A stretch of 64,000 bases of DNA from Liquidambar formosana. Its lineage: Eukaryota > Streptophyta > Magnoliopsida > Saxifragales > Altingiaceae. The stretch covers positions 20,919,607 to 20,983,606 of the forward strand of contig CM077832.1 in NCBI GenBank assembly GCA_039720395.1. Direction: 5' to 3'. How positions within the stretch are numbered: position 1 is the stretch's first letter; each line of letters opens with the position of its first letter. This document shows, piece by piece, positions 18,023-29,185 of the stretch. A program made the position numbers and the translations under genes. The notes below the pieces were generated by a model that was given only the letters and a program-made list of their open reading frames with translations, searched no databases and was not told the DNA's origin.

Positions 18023-19714
18023 TGTTGGGAATCTAACTAGGGAGGAAAACTACAAAGGCGGAATTAAAATTTTCCTACGATTCCCAAACCCATGAATCCG
18101 ATTATGCATAATACAAAAACATAAACCCTAACTACCAAGATAGTTGGGATTACTTACAGTTGATTAATGTCTTCTCCTTTATGCTCCAAGCTTTGTCTTC
18201 TCCTTTTTGCTCCAAGCTTTGTCTCCGGACAGCGGTGAATGAGTAGCCCAAGTGTGCTGCCTCCAACGGTATCCACACCTAGCTTGAGTTTGAAGTCCTT
18301 TCCTTCTTTTTCCTTGTTGTTGCTAGAGGTGGAGAAGAAGGAGAGAGAGAGAGAGCCCCTTAGTGAATTTCGGCCAGCACTTGGGAATACCAATTGTGTT
18401 CATGTCATCACATAACATGAAGCTATATATAGCCTCCACATAGGGCCGGCCATAGGGGGACTTCTAACCCTAATTGGTTTTTTGTAATTACTCCTTAATT
18501 ACACAATAAGCCCTCTAGTTTATATCAAATACAAACTTGCCCCTTAAGAACAATTCTTTTGTTCATTTATGCCCTTTCTCTCATAGACTTTCAAGCTCTT
18601 TTAGCATGATTAGTGTGTGACCCATTGGGTTCACATCATCAAGTAATAGGAATAGCACATGTTGTGCACAATGGAACACTTTCCATTAAAGGGTCTAATT
18701 GAAACTCCTTTCAATTTCCTAATTGATTATAACTCATTTATATCAATTAAGGCTTCTACTAACCATGCGTAACACCTAGCATATGGCTCATGGTGTGGTC
18801 CTTAATGAGGTGAATAGTCATTTACAAAGAACCCTTCTGTTATAGTTTATAGGTTACAATTCCATCCTTCCATCAACACAATGTCTCTAATTGAACTAAT
18901 AGGACATGGAAGTCTGTCAAGTCCCTAGTTCAATTACTTTATACTCATTCATTAATATCAACTCAATGATGAACTTATGGAAACTCCTTTCCATATTCAT
19001 TCTACCATGGGCCCATGGGTTTAATGAGTTATATTCAATGAATGCTATATGAGACATTCACTCCCTTTTTCCTGAGAGTCATGGATTCCTTGTTGATCAC
19101 TCACATGCCTTCACACACATAGCAGTAGGGCCAATGAACACCCTTATAGACCCCTGAATAGGATCTGCACTTAGTGTTATCAAACTTCTAAAGCTACATG
19201 CATAAGACAACCATGGTGTCTCAGGTCTAAGGATTACTTGTACCACTATAACAATGAGAAATTGATTGACAGGCAGGTTAAAACTCCATTCAGTTTATCT
19301 CATATCTTTGGTCACATTTAGTGTACTTATTCTTATAATAGGCACCCACTTGTTGGTTGTAGTGTCTGCACACAAATAGCTTGAGACTAGCTATCCTCCT
19401 ATAGAGTCAACCTAACAAGTGCTAGTCCTATGGTTCATTACTGTCCATCATAGTGAACCTTCAACTAGAAATGTTTTAGGAGTTAGTACAGATATATATT
19501 TACAGTATCAAAATTACAACCCTTTGTAATTTCATATTCTCAACTCTAACTCCATGGACATATTATGTAAATATAAATGATGCATATAAACATAATAGAA
19601 TAAGCCCTTTTATTAAATCAATAATAAATGTGACACACATAAATGAAATAAATGGATTGTTCCTAATCCCTAAACAATCATCTCCATGATTGGCTTTAGG
19701 GCATAATCCTAATA
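18023..19714 (-). mobile_element. Ty1/copia solo LTR with perfect 5-bp TSD (GGGAT)
   Basis: On the minus strand it begins TATTAGGATTATGCCC (TG decayed to TA; other copies have TGTTAG) and ends CCCAACA. GGGAT lies at 18018-18022 and 19715-19719. No internal region adjoins it, so it is a solo LTR made by recombination between the two LTRs of one insertion. A TATA-like GCTATATATAGC is present near 18421-18433. The same LTR family occurs at 20287, 21285 and 44473. Confidence 0.9.
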
Positions 19715-19719
19715 GGGAT

Positions 19720-20286
19720 ATCTCGAATATCCCGTTTGATTACAATCGTATGTGAGCGACATGCACGCGTGTCATCTACGGATGACCATGATCGAATGAG
19801 GTACTCTGGGATATCCCGCACATGATCAGCATATATATATATATATCAGCACGTACTCACCTTCACCATATATACTGATATAAATTATATAAATACTCGT
19901 ATTAGATGTTGTATCTTGTGCATTAGTGGATTACGAGATACATTGGGCCAATATAAGGGACATAAACCCCAATGCATGGTGTTGATATAACTTATATCAA
20001 CACGTACTCACCTAATTAGGACTATATATGTATATATACTTTTCAAATTATAGTTGTGAACTTTTAAGTACGAGTGTCTCTACCAATTTATGGAAAATGA
20101 TTCTTTTTTTTATGAAGTACAACTCTCAATGCATTGTCCTTATACTTCTTCCATTCCTAATTGACTATCTCTTTTGAAAAAAACACATTTTTTTTTATAT
20201 AAAGAAAATCCTATTAAATGCTTTCACATCAACATATATATTTAACATTTCAAATTTTCCCTCAAGTGATTAAAAAAAGATGAAAT
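19720..20286. other. Spacer with a second copy of the 9143 MITE-like repeat and a truncated Stowaway MITE
   Basis: About 19880-20005 matches 9143-9256. About 20150-20285 matches the left part of the Stowaway at 17701 ('tttgaaaaaaacac', 'ttttccctcaagtg') and stops where the copia LTR begins at 20287, so the LTR apparently interrupted it. Confidence 0.55.
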
Positions 20287-21284
20287 TGTTAGTTGTATGC
20301 CCTATTGCCAATCATAGAGATGATACTTTAGGGATAATGAATAATCAATTGATTTCATTTATTGTTAATTACATTTATTATTATTTAATAAAGGGCATTA
20401 TTCTATCATGTTTATTCTATTTTTTTTATTATTTATATTTACATGATATGTCCATGGAGTTAGAGTTGATAATATAAAATCATAAAGTGTTGTGATTAGG
20501 AGACTATATATATATTTCAGTACTAAACTCCTAAATCATTCCTAATTGAAGGTTTACTATGATGGACAATAATGAACCATAGGACTGGCACATGTTATGT
20601 TGGCTCTATAGGAGGATAGCTAGTCTCAAGCTATTTGTGTGGAGTCACTAAGACAAATAAGTGGGTGCTTGCTATATGAATAGGTAGATTGAATGTGACC
20701 ATCTTATTTTGAGATAATTGAATGGAGTTTTACTTGCCTATCAATCAGTATCTCATAGTTATAGTGACACAAGTAATCCTAAGACCTGAGACACCATGGT
20801 TGTCTTTTGCATGAGAAAAGATGACGGCTATAAAGATAACCCTTTTTACTTGAAAAAAAGATGACTGTTTTTTTTTAAAAGATGACCGTTCTATCAACAT
20901 TCTTCCAGTAATGATTAGAAGTTTAATAGCGCGCACTAACTATATCTTCCATAGGGAATTCACAAGAGTGTTCATTGGCTCTATTGCTTTATGTATGGAG
21001 GCATATGTGTGATCAACAAGAGATCAATCACTCTTAGTAAAAGGGATAGAATGTAGCATAATTGACATTTACAATATAACTCATGTAAGTCTATGGCCAT
21101 AGTAAAATGACTATGGAAAAGGAGTTTTCATGGTGCATCTACTGGAGTTGATTGATATGTGTGAATGATCATAAAATATTAAACTAAGGACTTGACAGAC
21201 TTCCATGTCCTATTAGTTTAATTAGAGGCATTGTAATGATGGAAGGATGTAATTGTAACCTTAATTGTAACTGAAGGGTTCTTT
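20287..21284 (+). mobile_element. Ty1/copia LTR, truncated copy, plus orientation
   Basis: Starts TGTTAGTTGTATGCCC and follows the 18023-19714 LTR (inverted) for about 1 kb, with a small insertion around 20816-20920. It stops at 'gaagggttctttg', where the next LTR copy begins, so the 3' part is missing. Confidence 0.8.
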
Positions 21285-22031
21285 GCTAGTAGTATGCCCT
21301 AGAACCAATAATAGAGATGATTGTTTAGGGATAAAGAACAATCATTTGATTTCATTTATGTATGTCACATTTATTATGAATTAATAAAAGGGCTTATTCT
21401 ATTATGTTTATATGCATCATTTATAGTTACATGATATGTCTATGGAGTTAGAGTTGAGAATATGGAATTACAAAGAGTTGTAATTTTGAGACTATCAATA
21501 TATCTCTATACTAAACTCCTAAAGGATTCCTAATTGAAGGTTCACTATGATAAACAGTAATGAACCAAAGGACTAGCACTTGTTAGATTGACTATTCAAG
21601 AGGATAGCTAATCTCAAGCTATTTGTGTGGAGACACTACAACCAACATGTGGGTGCTTATTATAAGAATAGGTACACTGAATGTGACCAAAGATATGAGA
21701 TCAACTGAGTGGAGTTTTAACCTACCTGTCAATCAGTTTCTCATTGTTATAGTGGTATAAGTAATTCTTAGACTTGAGACATCATAGTTGTCTTATGCAT
21801 ATAGCCTTAGAAGTTTGATAACACTAAGTGTAAATCCTTATTAGGGTTTACAAGGGTGTTCATTAGCCCTATTGCTATGTGTGTGAACTATGAAGGCATG
21901 CGAGTGATCAACAAGGAATCTATCACTCGTAGTAAAAAGAGAGAGAATGTCTCATATAGCATTCATAATATAACTCATTAAATCCATGGCCATGGTGGGA
22001 TGAATATGTAAAAGAGTTTCCATGAGTTCAT
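21285..22031 (+). mobile_element. Ty1/copia LTR, second truncated copy, plus orientation
   Basis: Begins 'ctagtagtatgccctagaac', parallel to the first copy, and is cut at 'gagttcat' by the Tat-lineage LTR starting at 22032. In the solo copy the LTR continues past this point, confirming interruption. Confidence 0.8.
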
Positions 22032-24813
22032 TGTCACACCCCATTTTTGCACCACCTTACTAGGGCTCATCATTTCATGCATGTTTTTGTTTTGTTTTTG
22101 AGTCTAGTCACTTGCATTAGTTTTCTAGAGTCACAAGGACAATGGATATGAATTTTGGTTCAAATTGGAGTTGATCTTGAGGGATAATAAGAGCTTTTGT
22201 GACTTGAGGGGCATAATCGTCTTTTAAGTCCCAAACTTTTCATTTGACCTTGGAATGATCTCCAAATTATCAATTGGAGCTCATATGGATGCATAAGAGG
22301 TATTTAGTGTCAATTTGGTAAGTCAATGGCTCGGGATTAAAATGGCTCGATGTAGTTCAAGTTGGTTAATTAACCCTTCCTTGGGTTAGCTCTAATTGAC
22401 TCACAATTACCAACCAAATCTTTTCAAATTGACTTTCATTAGTCATCATTTTACCCTCAAAAGTGTTTCATGAAGTTCATCTTAAGTCCCGTGGCCCTGA
22501 TGATGAGTTTAGTGTGGTTATTTACGGATTATCCTTGAAGAATTAGTGCGAATCACAGCATGAGATTTTTGGTTAAAATGAAAAGAAAATTATTTTATTA
22601 AATTAGCCATTTTTATCATGACACTAACACGTGTACGTATGTGATGAGTGTATGTACGCACATACGATACATGTGCATGCGTGTTAGCGGTCAGTCTCCC
22701 AATTTTTATAAAAGACAATTCCTTTTCCTATTCAGATTAGAAGTCTTTTATCATTATAAAATACCTTTTGATTATTCTCCAAGGAAACCTAGTCCAGGAA
22801 GGAAAGGGAAACTCCAGATTTCAGCTATAAATACTCTCTTAATGTCTTTAAAACAAAGGGGAGGAGAAGAGGGTTTGGAGGGAGTGAAATTCGTCATAAT
22901 TCAGCAGCAGATTTTCTTAAAACCAGCAGTCGTATTTTAATCATAACTTTTTCATCCGAAGTCAGAATTTGATGAAATTGGTCTTGTTAGAAAGATAATT
23001 CAATTCTCTACAACTTTGTATTTCACAAGCTTTGTCCAAATCCAACGTTTTCATACCCAAAAACGCGATTGAAGTTGCTGCTGCTGCAAAGTGACGAGAA
23101 TCACTTTTTCTTTTCTCTTGTTCTCTTTTTGTTTTCTATTTCTTTCAAAGTTGAGTGAGTTTTGATCTCTTTGCTGTGATACCACTTTGACAAAGAGGAG
23201 GATTCGTGTTGGTTTGATTCACTCTAAAGACCTGAGGAGCCACGAACAATTACAAACACAAGGGGAGCCACTTCCTAAGGTATTCTCCTTCTCTATTCAA
23301 GCTTAAACTAGGTTTTTATATGGGTTAGGCTTATTGCATGTTAAAGGTGACCTTTTTATCATGTATTAACACTCTAGCTAGTTAATATACATGGAATATC
23401 TATTTTTCATCTACTGTTTAGCATGCTTTAGGGCTGTCCTTTAGGTTTTTAATGCATAGTTATGATTCTTGTGCTCCTGCTTGTCCTTGTGCTAGGATTA
23501 GTGTCATTGCATGTTAGAGTTAGGATTTTCATCATGTTATATTGCTTTAGTTAGTTAATATGCATGATTTAATTTCTGTTTAGTTTGGTTTTAGCATGAT
23601 TAAAGTATGTTTTGTATGTTTTTAAGCATATTTGTGAGTGTAGGGTTTTTAGAGTCATTGTTTCGTGTTTGTTTTCATATAGCATGATAAAGTAGACTTT
23701 TTTATTGGTTTTTCTTCGTGTTTGCTGTATATGTTTTCATATGGAGTAAACATGATAGTTTTGCATGCATGTTAGTATGTTTTAGGGTTTTTATGCATGA
23801 TATGGTTCTAGGAATATGTTAGGACTTATTATTGTTCGCTGTTTTTTGCTATTGGCATGCTTAGTGGATGATTTTAGGTCATAATACTATTCTGTCCAGA
23901 TTTGCATGTTAGTGTTTTTGCATGGTTTTGAGCACTTGTAAGGGTGCAAATAGGTGTGGTATTTGTCCCATGGCAAATAGGGCTGCTTATGTCTGAAATG
24001 GCTAAATACTTGGAGCTAATTGCGCTCAGGTAAGTGGGTGTGAAGGTGCCCCAATTCACCTTTCTTCTTAACTCATTCTCTTCTCCCTATTTAGGGTTAA
24101 TTTTTAATATGATCATATGGTTTAATTAGAGGTTTCCTTAACCAACAAAATTCTGGTTTTTATTAAAGTTTCCATTTTGTGGATTTCTTTCCTAAAATCA
24201 AACTTTCTATCATATTCAACTCTTTTGATCAAATAAGGAATTAGGGTTTTAACCATAGGTTTATATTAGGTCTTAACCCTAATTCTAATCGAACTACGTG
24301 GACTTTGATCCATGTATTTCGTTGCATGGTACGTAGGCGCTCTTCGTGAGGCTCAAGTCCGTTCTAGGATCCAAGCATCCTAGGTTTATTTATGTTTTCT
24401 TTTCTTCTTTTATTTTCTGTTTTTATTTGCTTATTATGCATGGATGGATGAATGAAATATATGATATGCATGCAATTCTTGTGATGATATACTTGCTGAT
24501 TTTTGTATGGAAAGACTTTAATTTAGCCCAAATGAACTGAGAGACCGAAAGGGTGACATGGGTGCCTATAGGCTTTGCCTAGAACCTTCCCATGTCATAA
24601 CTTAGCCTCCGAATCCCCGATTTCTTTGGTTTTCAAAAGATTGGTTTTTGCCTTTCCTTTTTTTATGGAGTCATTCAATTGTTTTCCTAAAACAACCTGA
24701 TTTTTAGGGTTTTCCTTGTTTCCTTTAAAAAATAAGGTGGCGACTCCTTTCCTTTTTCTTTTTCAAACCCACTTTCTTTTCAATCCCTCGTGGGCCCAAT
24801 TCCGGGGTTCACA
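22032..24813 (+). mobile_element. 5' LTR of Tat-lineage Ty3/gypsy element 1
   Basis: Begins TGTCACACCCCATTTTTGC and ends GGGGTTCACA (TG...CA), 2782 bp, directly before a primer-binding site. It contains a TATA box (CTATAAATA at 22825-22833). A conserved downstream block has 'ggtacgtaggcgctc' and 'ctaggatccaagcatcctag'. The preceding 5 bases are TTCAT. Confidence 0.92.
22825..22833 (+). promoter_or_regulatory. TATA box in LTR of element 1
   Basis: CTATAAATA in the U3/R part of the LTR. Comparable boxes lie at 46671 and 52026 in the related LTRs. Confidence 0.6.
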
Positions 24814-24816
24814 GTT

Positions 24817-24834
24817 TGGCGACTCCACTGGGGA
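24817..24834 (+). other. Primer-binding site, element 1
   Basis: TGGCGACTCCACTGGGGA, three bases after the LTR. The TGGCGACTC... type is characteristic of Tat/Ogre elements primed by a tRNA-Arg (family knowledge). The identical site follows the LTR of element 2. Confidence 0.88.
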
Positions 24835-25677
24835 TTTGTGGGCTAGACTCTATAAAGTTTAATTGGGCTAGGTTAATTTCTTATGTTTAATTAAAATCAA
24901 TCACATTGCATCCGCTTGATTGTGTGCTTTCATTTATTGCATTGTGTGCGCAAACTCTTGCATGCTAGGATCGATGTCCCTCGATGTATCCTTGCCAACG
25001 ATCGGCCTAGTCTCAACCTTGGTTTTCCTGATTCCATGTGTTGGGGCGAAAGCTATCAACCTCTCTTGCCTAGTACCCTTGGGTATATTAAATGAGTTAA
25101 TCACGTACTGCTGGACCCACGCGGCGTTCCTGATGCCACATGTGGTTAGGTATAAGGATTGCTCAAGCAAGTGAAGGACCCTAGCCTACCCTTATCATTA
25201 GTCCATATAGACAGACTTGTAGGACACTACGGTCTCACCTTTATGCACCCACAATTGTTTGTAATGATGCTATGCCGTGTTTGTGGTGTGAGGCTTTATA
25301 TCTTATGCCCTTAATATAGACCTTTAAACCCTAGCCTTCGTTAAGGCCATGGGTTAGGAGGAATAAATTAAGGAAATAGGATGTAAAGCTATGTTTGTGA
25401 TGTGCTAGTCCTAGGGGATTAATTAAACCTAATTGAAGGACTCTATGCCCTATTCTTTAAAACATACCCTTAATCCATGATCCCTGTAAAGGTAATTGGA
25501 TAAAAGGAATGAATTAATTGAACATGGTGTAGAGACCGAGTTCATTAAGGAAAATATGGAGGTTTAGGACAGATCCTTAGGCTAAAGGTTAAAACTTTTC
25601 TATCCATAGACGTGCTGGCTTGGATCCGCAATCCACAAGGGCGTCTAGTGAGTGTTGAGTCTACCCATCAGACAGAC
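24835..25677 (+). other. Untranslated leader of element 1
   Basis: About 840 bp without a supported ORF. Phrases such as 'gatgtatccttgcc' and 'cccttgggtatattaaatg' recur in the leader of element 2 (49175-49305), so this is conserved leader sequence. Confidence 0.7.
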
Positions 25678-27290
25678 ATGGCCGACGAAAGAACTAGTGA
25701 GGGGCACTTTGACCTTGAGGCTTGCCTGAAAGCCATCATGACCAAGCTTGACCATATCGCCGAGACATCCGATACCGCATTGAAAATGGCTCAAGAGAAC
25801 CAACAGAAGATGGCGGATCTTGAACAAAATGGCTCTAAGGCCCATTCCTCGGGTATACCTCATGGGGCTAGGCACCGAAGAGGGACCTTCAATCCAATGA
25901 GAACACCAAGACAAGGGGGGAAAGTAGCTCGAAACCTGAGGTCACCGACCTAGAAGGGGAAGCCAAGGGGAAAGGTTCTAGCAGTGATTCCGTGTTAGCT
26001 AGCAAGGTAGAAGCATTGGAGAGAACTATAAAAGGGATTCGCAGGGCTGATGACATGGTCGATGTGCGGACTCTATCCCTGTTTCCAACGGCTCGTATTC
26101 CACTACAATTCAAGATGCCGGAGTTAGAAAAGTTCGATGGGACGGGTTGCCCTAAGACTCATTTGAAGATGTACGTGCGAGCTATGCACCCTCGAGGGGC
26201 TACTGACGAGCTTTTAGCTCAAATGTTCCATGAAACCTTGGCCACTTCTGCTTTGAAATGGTTCTTATCCTTGGATGAGAATAGAACCCGGACTTGGGAA
26301 GACATATGCAATGAGTTTTCAGAGCACTACAAGTATAACACAGAGGTGGACGTTACTCGAAGGGACCTAGAAACTACCAAGCAAGGGGCTCATGAAACTT
26401 TCTCCGCTTACATTACAAGGTGGAGACAAAAGGCGTCGAGAATGACGGATAGGCCGAATGAGGAGGACCAAATTCAGTTAGTGGTTAAGAACCTGCTGCC
26501 CGTGTATCACAAGCACCTATTTGCCCACTATTTCCCAAATTTCAAAGCTCTCATTGGGGCTGGCACGCAGGTTGAAGATGCTATCAATGATGGGACAATC
26601 AAGACTGAGGAAGTGAGGAGTCGCAAGACAAACTTTACTGGGAAGAACAATGCCGAGGTCAACACCATAACTCAACCAATCCAACCCTTTTCTCTAATGA
26701 TGTCAACCCACCTCGCCAATTCACTGACCTATTCATGCCACTCGAAAGAGTCCTTGAAAAGCTCATAAGTCGTGACTTATTGAAGCCACTCGACCCAAGA
26801 CCTCCACCAAATCCCTTACCCAAGAGCTACAATGAGAATGAGTACTGCAAGTACCACCAATCCAAAGGCCATGCCACCAATCGCTGTATTCGCCTTCGCC
26901 ACCAAGTCCAAGACCTCATTGACAAGCAAGTCATTTCACCACCAACCCGTCCAAATGTCACCCGTAATCCTCTCCCATCACACAACAACACACCCCCACC
27001 TAACACCATAAATGCCATTGGGGTTGAATCCTCTCGCCCTCGCCATCCCATAAGACAATACACTCCGCTCCCCATGACCTTAACCCGTCTCTTCACCATT
27101 TGCCGCAATAACAGCCTTATCATGCCACTTCCACCAAAGCCAAGACCATCAACCCCTCACCAATATTGCCAATACCATCGTGCACCCGGCCATGACACCG
27201 AGGCTTGTTCTATACTAAAGAAGATCATCCAAGACCTCATTGACCAAAAGGTTTGTTGTTGCCAAAGAAATCTATCCAACAAGAGCTGAA
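25678..27290 (+). pseudogene. gag: Gag of Tat element 1 (frameshifted)
   Basis: Capsid/nucleocapsid precursor of the retrotransposon. Starting at ATG 25678, the coiled N-terminal part runs to 25953, then the frame changes. The conserved core (MPELEKFDGTGCPKTHLKMY ... EVDVTRRDLETTKQG) occupies 26115-26770. A third frame (26735-27289) carries two zinc-knuckle-like motifs of CX2HX4HX4C type, CKYHQSKGHATNRC and CQYHRAPGHDTEAC. At least three frameshifts break it, so it is dead. In element 2 gag and protease were ancestrally one frame, which suggests the same here. Confidence 0.9.
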
Positions 27291-29015
27291 AGAAAGATAT
27301 GAAGCAGGGGATCCTCAGGTTGGCCTATTAGGTGAAGCGTCGGGGAAATATGATTACTATGTGCTGTACTCAAGCCCAAGTCCGATATCAGATGAGCCGA
27401 TAGTCCCTTCAGGTTGGGATGACTTGCCGACAGAGATGGAGAGCATCGACATGATAGAATGGGATGACTTGATGAATGACTCCGAGGAAGTCCATGACAT
27501 ATGGGCTAGCGATGATGAGTTGGACCATATAACCAGAGGGGGTCGTCATTTCAAGCCTCCCCACCTAGAATCTGAAAATCCGTTGGAAGATTTGGAAGGG
27601 CAGAGGCGTCCTAGCTTGCAAGAAGAAGAGGATGAAGTGCTTAGGCAGCTGAAGAAGACCAATGCCAACATTACTATTTGGGGCTTGCTCATGGCCTTCG
27701 CATAAGCACAGACAGACCGTGTTGAAACTGTTGAATCAGATACAAGTGCCTGTTGACACATCCCCCGAGGGATTGGTACATTTGGTGAATCCAACTCCCA
27801 AGAACTCAACCATCGTGTTCACCGATGTAGACCTACCTAAAAGCGGGCCGAGCCATTCTCAAGCTCTCTATGTGACCAGTTGACACTATGGGGAAGAGGG
27901 TTCCCACCGTTCTTATCGACAATGGGTCCGCACTGAATGTATGTCCTCTCCGAACTGCCACTGTTTTGGGTTTGGGACCCACTGATTTCACGCCATCTGG
28001 GCAGACCGTAAGAGCTTATGACAACACCCGCCGAGAAGTAATAGGGGTAGTTACTTTGCCTCTTATCATGGGACCCACTGAATTTAGGGTAGAATTCCAA
28101 GTGTTGGATGTGCCGTCATGTTTCAACTTGTTGTTGGGCCGACCTTGGATCCATCCTGCTGGGGCTGTGCCATCTTCACTCCATCAAAAGGTGAAGTTTC
28201 CTTATGAAGGAGCCATAGTAACACTTCAAGGGGACTATGAATTGAAACTCGCAGGTGTGCCTATATGTGAGATACAACCCGAATCAGCAGCGATACCGCT
28301 ATCTAGGTTTGACTATGTCCAATGCATTGAGAAAGAGCTCGAAAATGGTGAATTAATACCCTTGGACTTTTGCCCCCATGGCAACTTGCATGTTGGTGAA
28401 ATCATGAGAAGGATGAGTTTCTTCCCAGGCATGGGGCTAGGGCGTCGCCAACAAGGGATCCCTACATCTATTCAAAGCCGCGTCACCTCATATACTTTTG
28501 GGTTAGGATATGAGCCCTCCAAAAATGATTATGCGGAAATGCTGAAGAGAACAAAGAGAAAGTAAGAGCCAAAGCCGAGGGAAGGGTGCCAGACCTGAAG
28601 ATCTCGCCATATCGACCTACTTTGAATAGGTTACTTCGTCAAAGAAGGGGATGATTTTCTATATTGCGGGTTTCCAGAGCCCACCTTTGACCAAGCTACC
28701 AAGATCCGAGTTCCGGGTTTTGAAATCTTCTTCACCGAATGGTATCCAATCACAGCTGAAATGGTGGATGATGATGCCATCAATGATGAGTTCTGGGAAA
28801 AGAAAGAGGAGGACTGGGCAGAGAACCTTGATGCGGGGGCTATGACTGAAATGTTCCAAGAACATGAATCCTCACCGTGGAAGACTCGACCATTGAAGAA
28901 CTCCAGGGTTCATCCATTAGCCATGCTACCGTGCCATTCCTGAATTGGTACCTTGAATGTGGTGTCATTGCGGAGATCCATGAAGAAGAAGACCTTGGCC
29001 TACCTGATAGCAGCT
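27253..29015 (+). pseudogene. pro: Protease region and pre-RT linker of Tat element 1 (frameshifted)
   Basis: Retropepsin-type aspartic protease that would process the polyprotein. The catalytic motif is VLIDNGSALNVCP at about 27909-27947, with Asp-Asn-Gly-Ser in place of the commoner Asp-Thr/Ser-Gly. FQVLDVPSCFNLLLGRPW is the flap/ILG-like segment. A glycine-rich G-patch-like segment (FPGMGLGRRQQG) follows near 28420-28460. An acidic linker then leads to the intron at 29016. Frameshifts occur near 27700, 27885 and 28620. Confidence 0.88.
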
Positions 29016-29185
29016 TGTAGGTGTCTTAGTTTAGTATATTTCCCTAATTCAATAAGATGTATCTACTTTACTCACTTTGTGGAGTCATAGTATTGATACA
29101 GATTTGTTTGTTTCCTTCTTTCTTTTGTGTGTCATTCCCATTATTCCTAGTCAATAAAGTGTGCTTTCTTTCTCTATATATGCAG
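29016..29185 (+). other. Putative intron between protease and RT in element 1
   Basis: T-rich noncoding stretch with donor GTAGGTGTC at 29016 (placed by homology with element 2) and acceptor 'atatatgcag' ending at 29185. The sequence after the acceptor aligns with that after the element 2 acceptor. Introns at this position are known in Ogre elements. Confidence 0.65.

Noticed and set aside
22641..22940. 99-codon ORF in LTR 1
   Set aside because: It overlaps the TATA box of the LTR and has no counterpart in the related LTRs.
25889..26113. Minus-strand ORFs over gag and pol of both elements
   Set aside because: Shadow frames of the plus-strand retroelement proteins.
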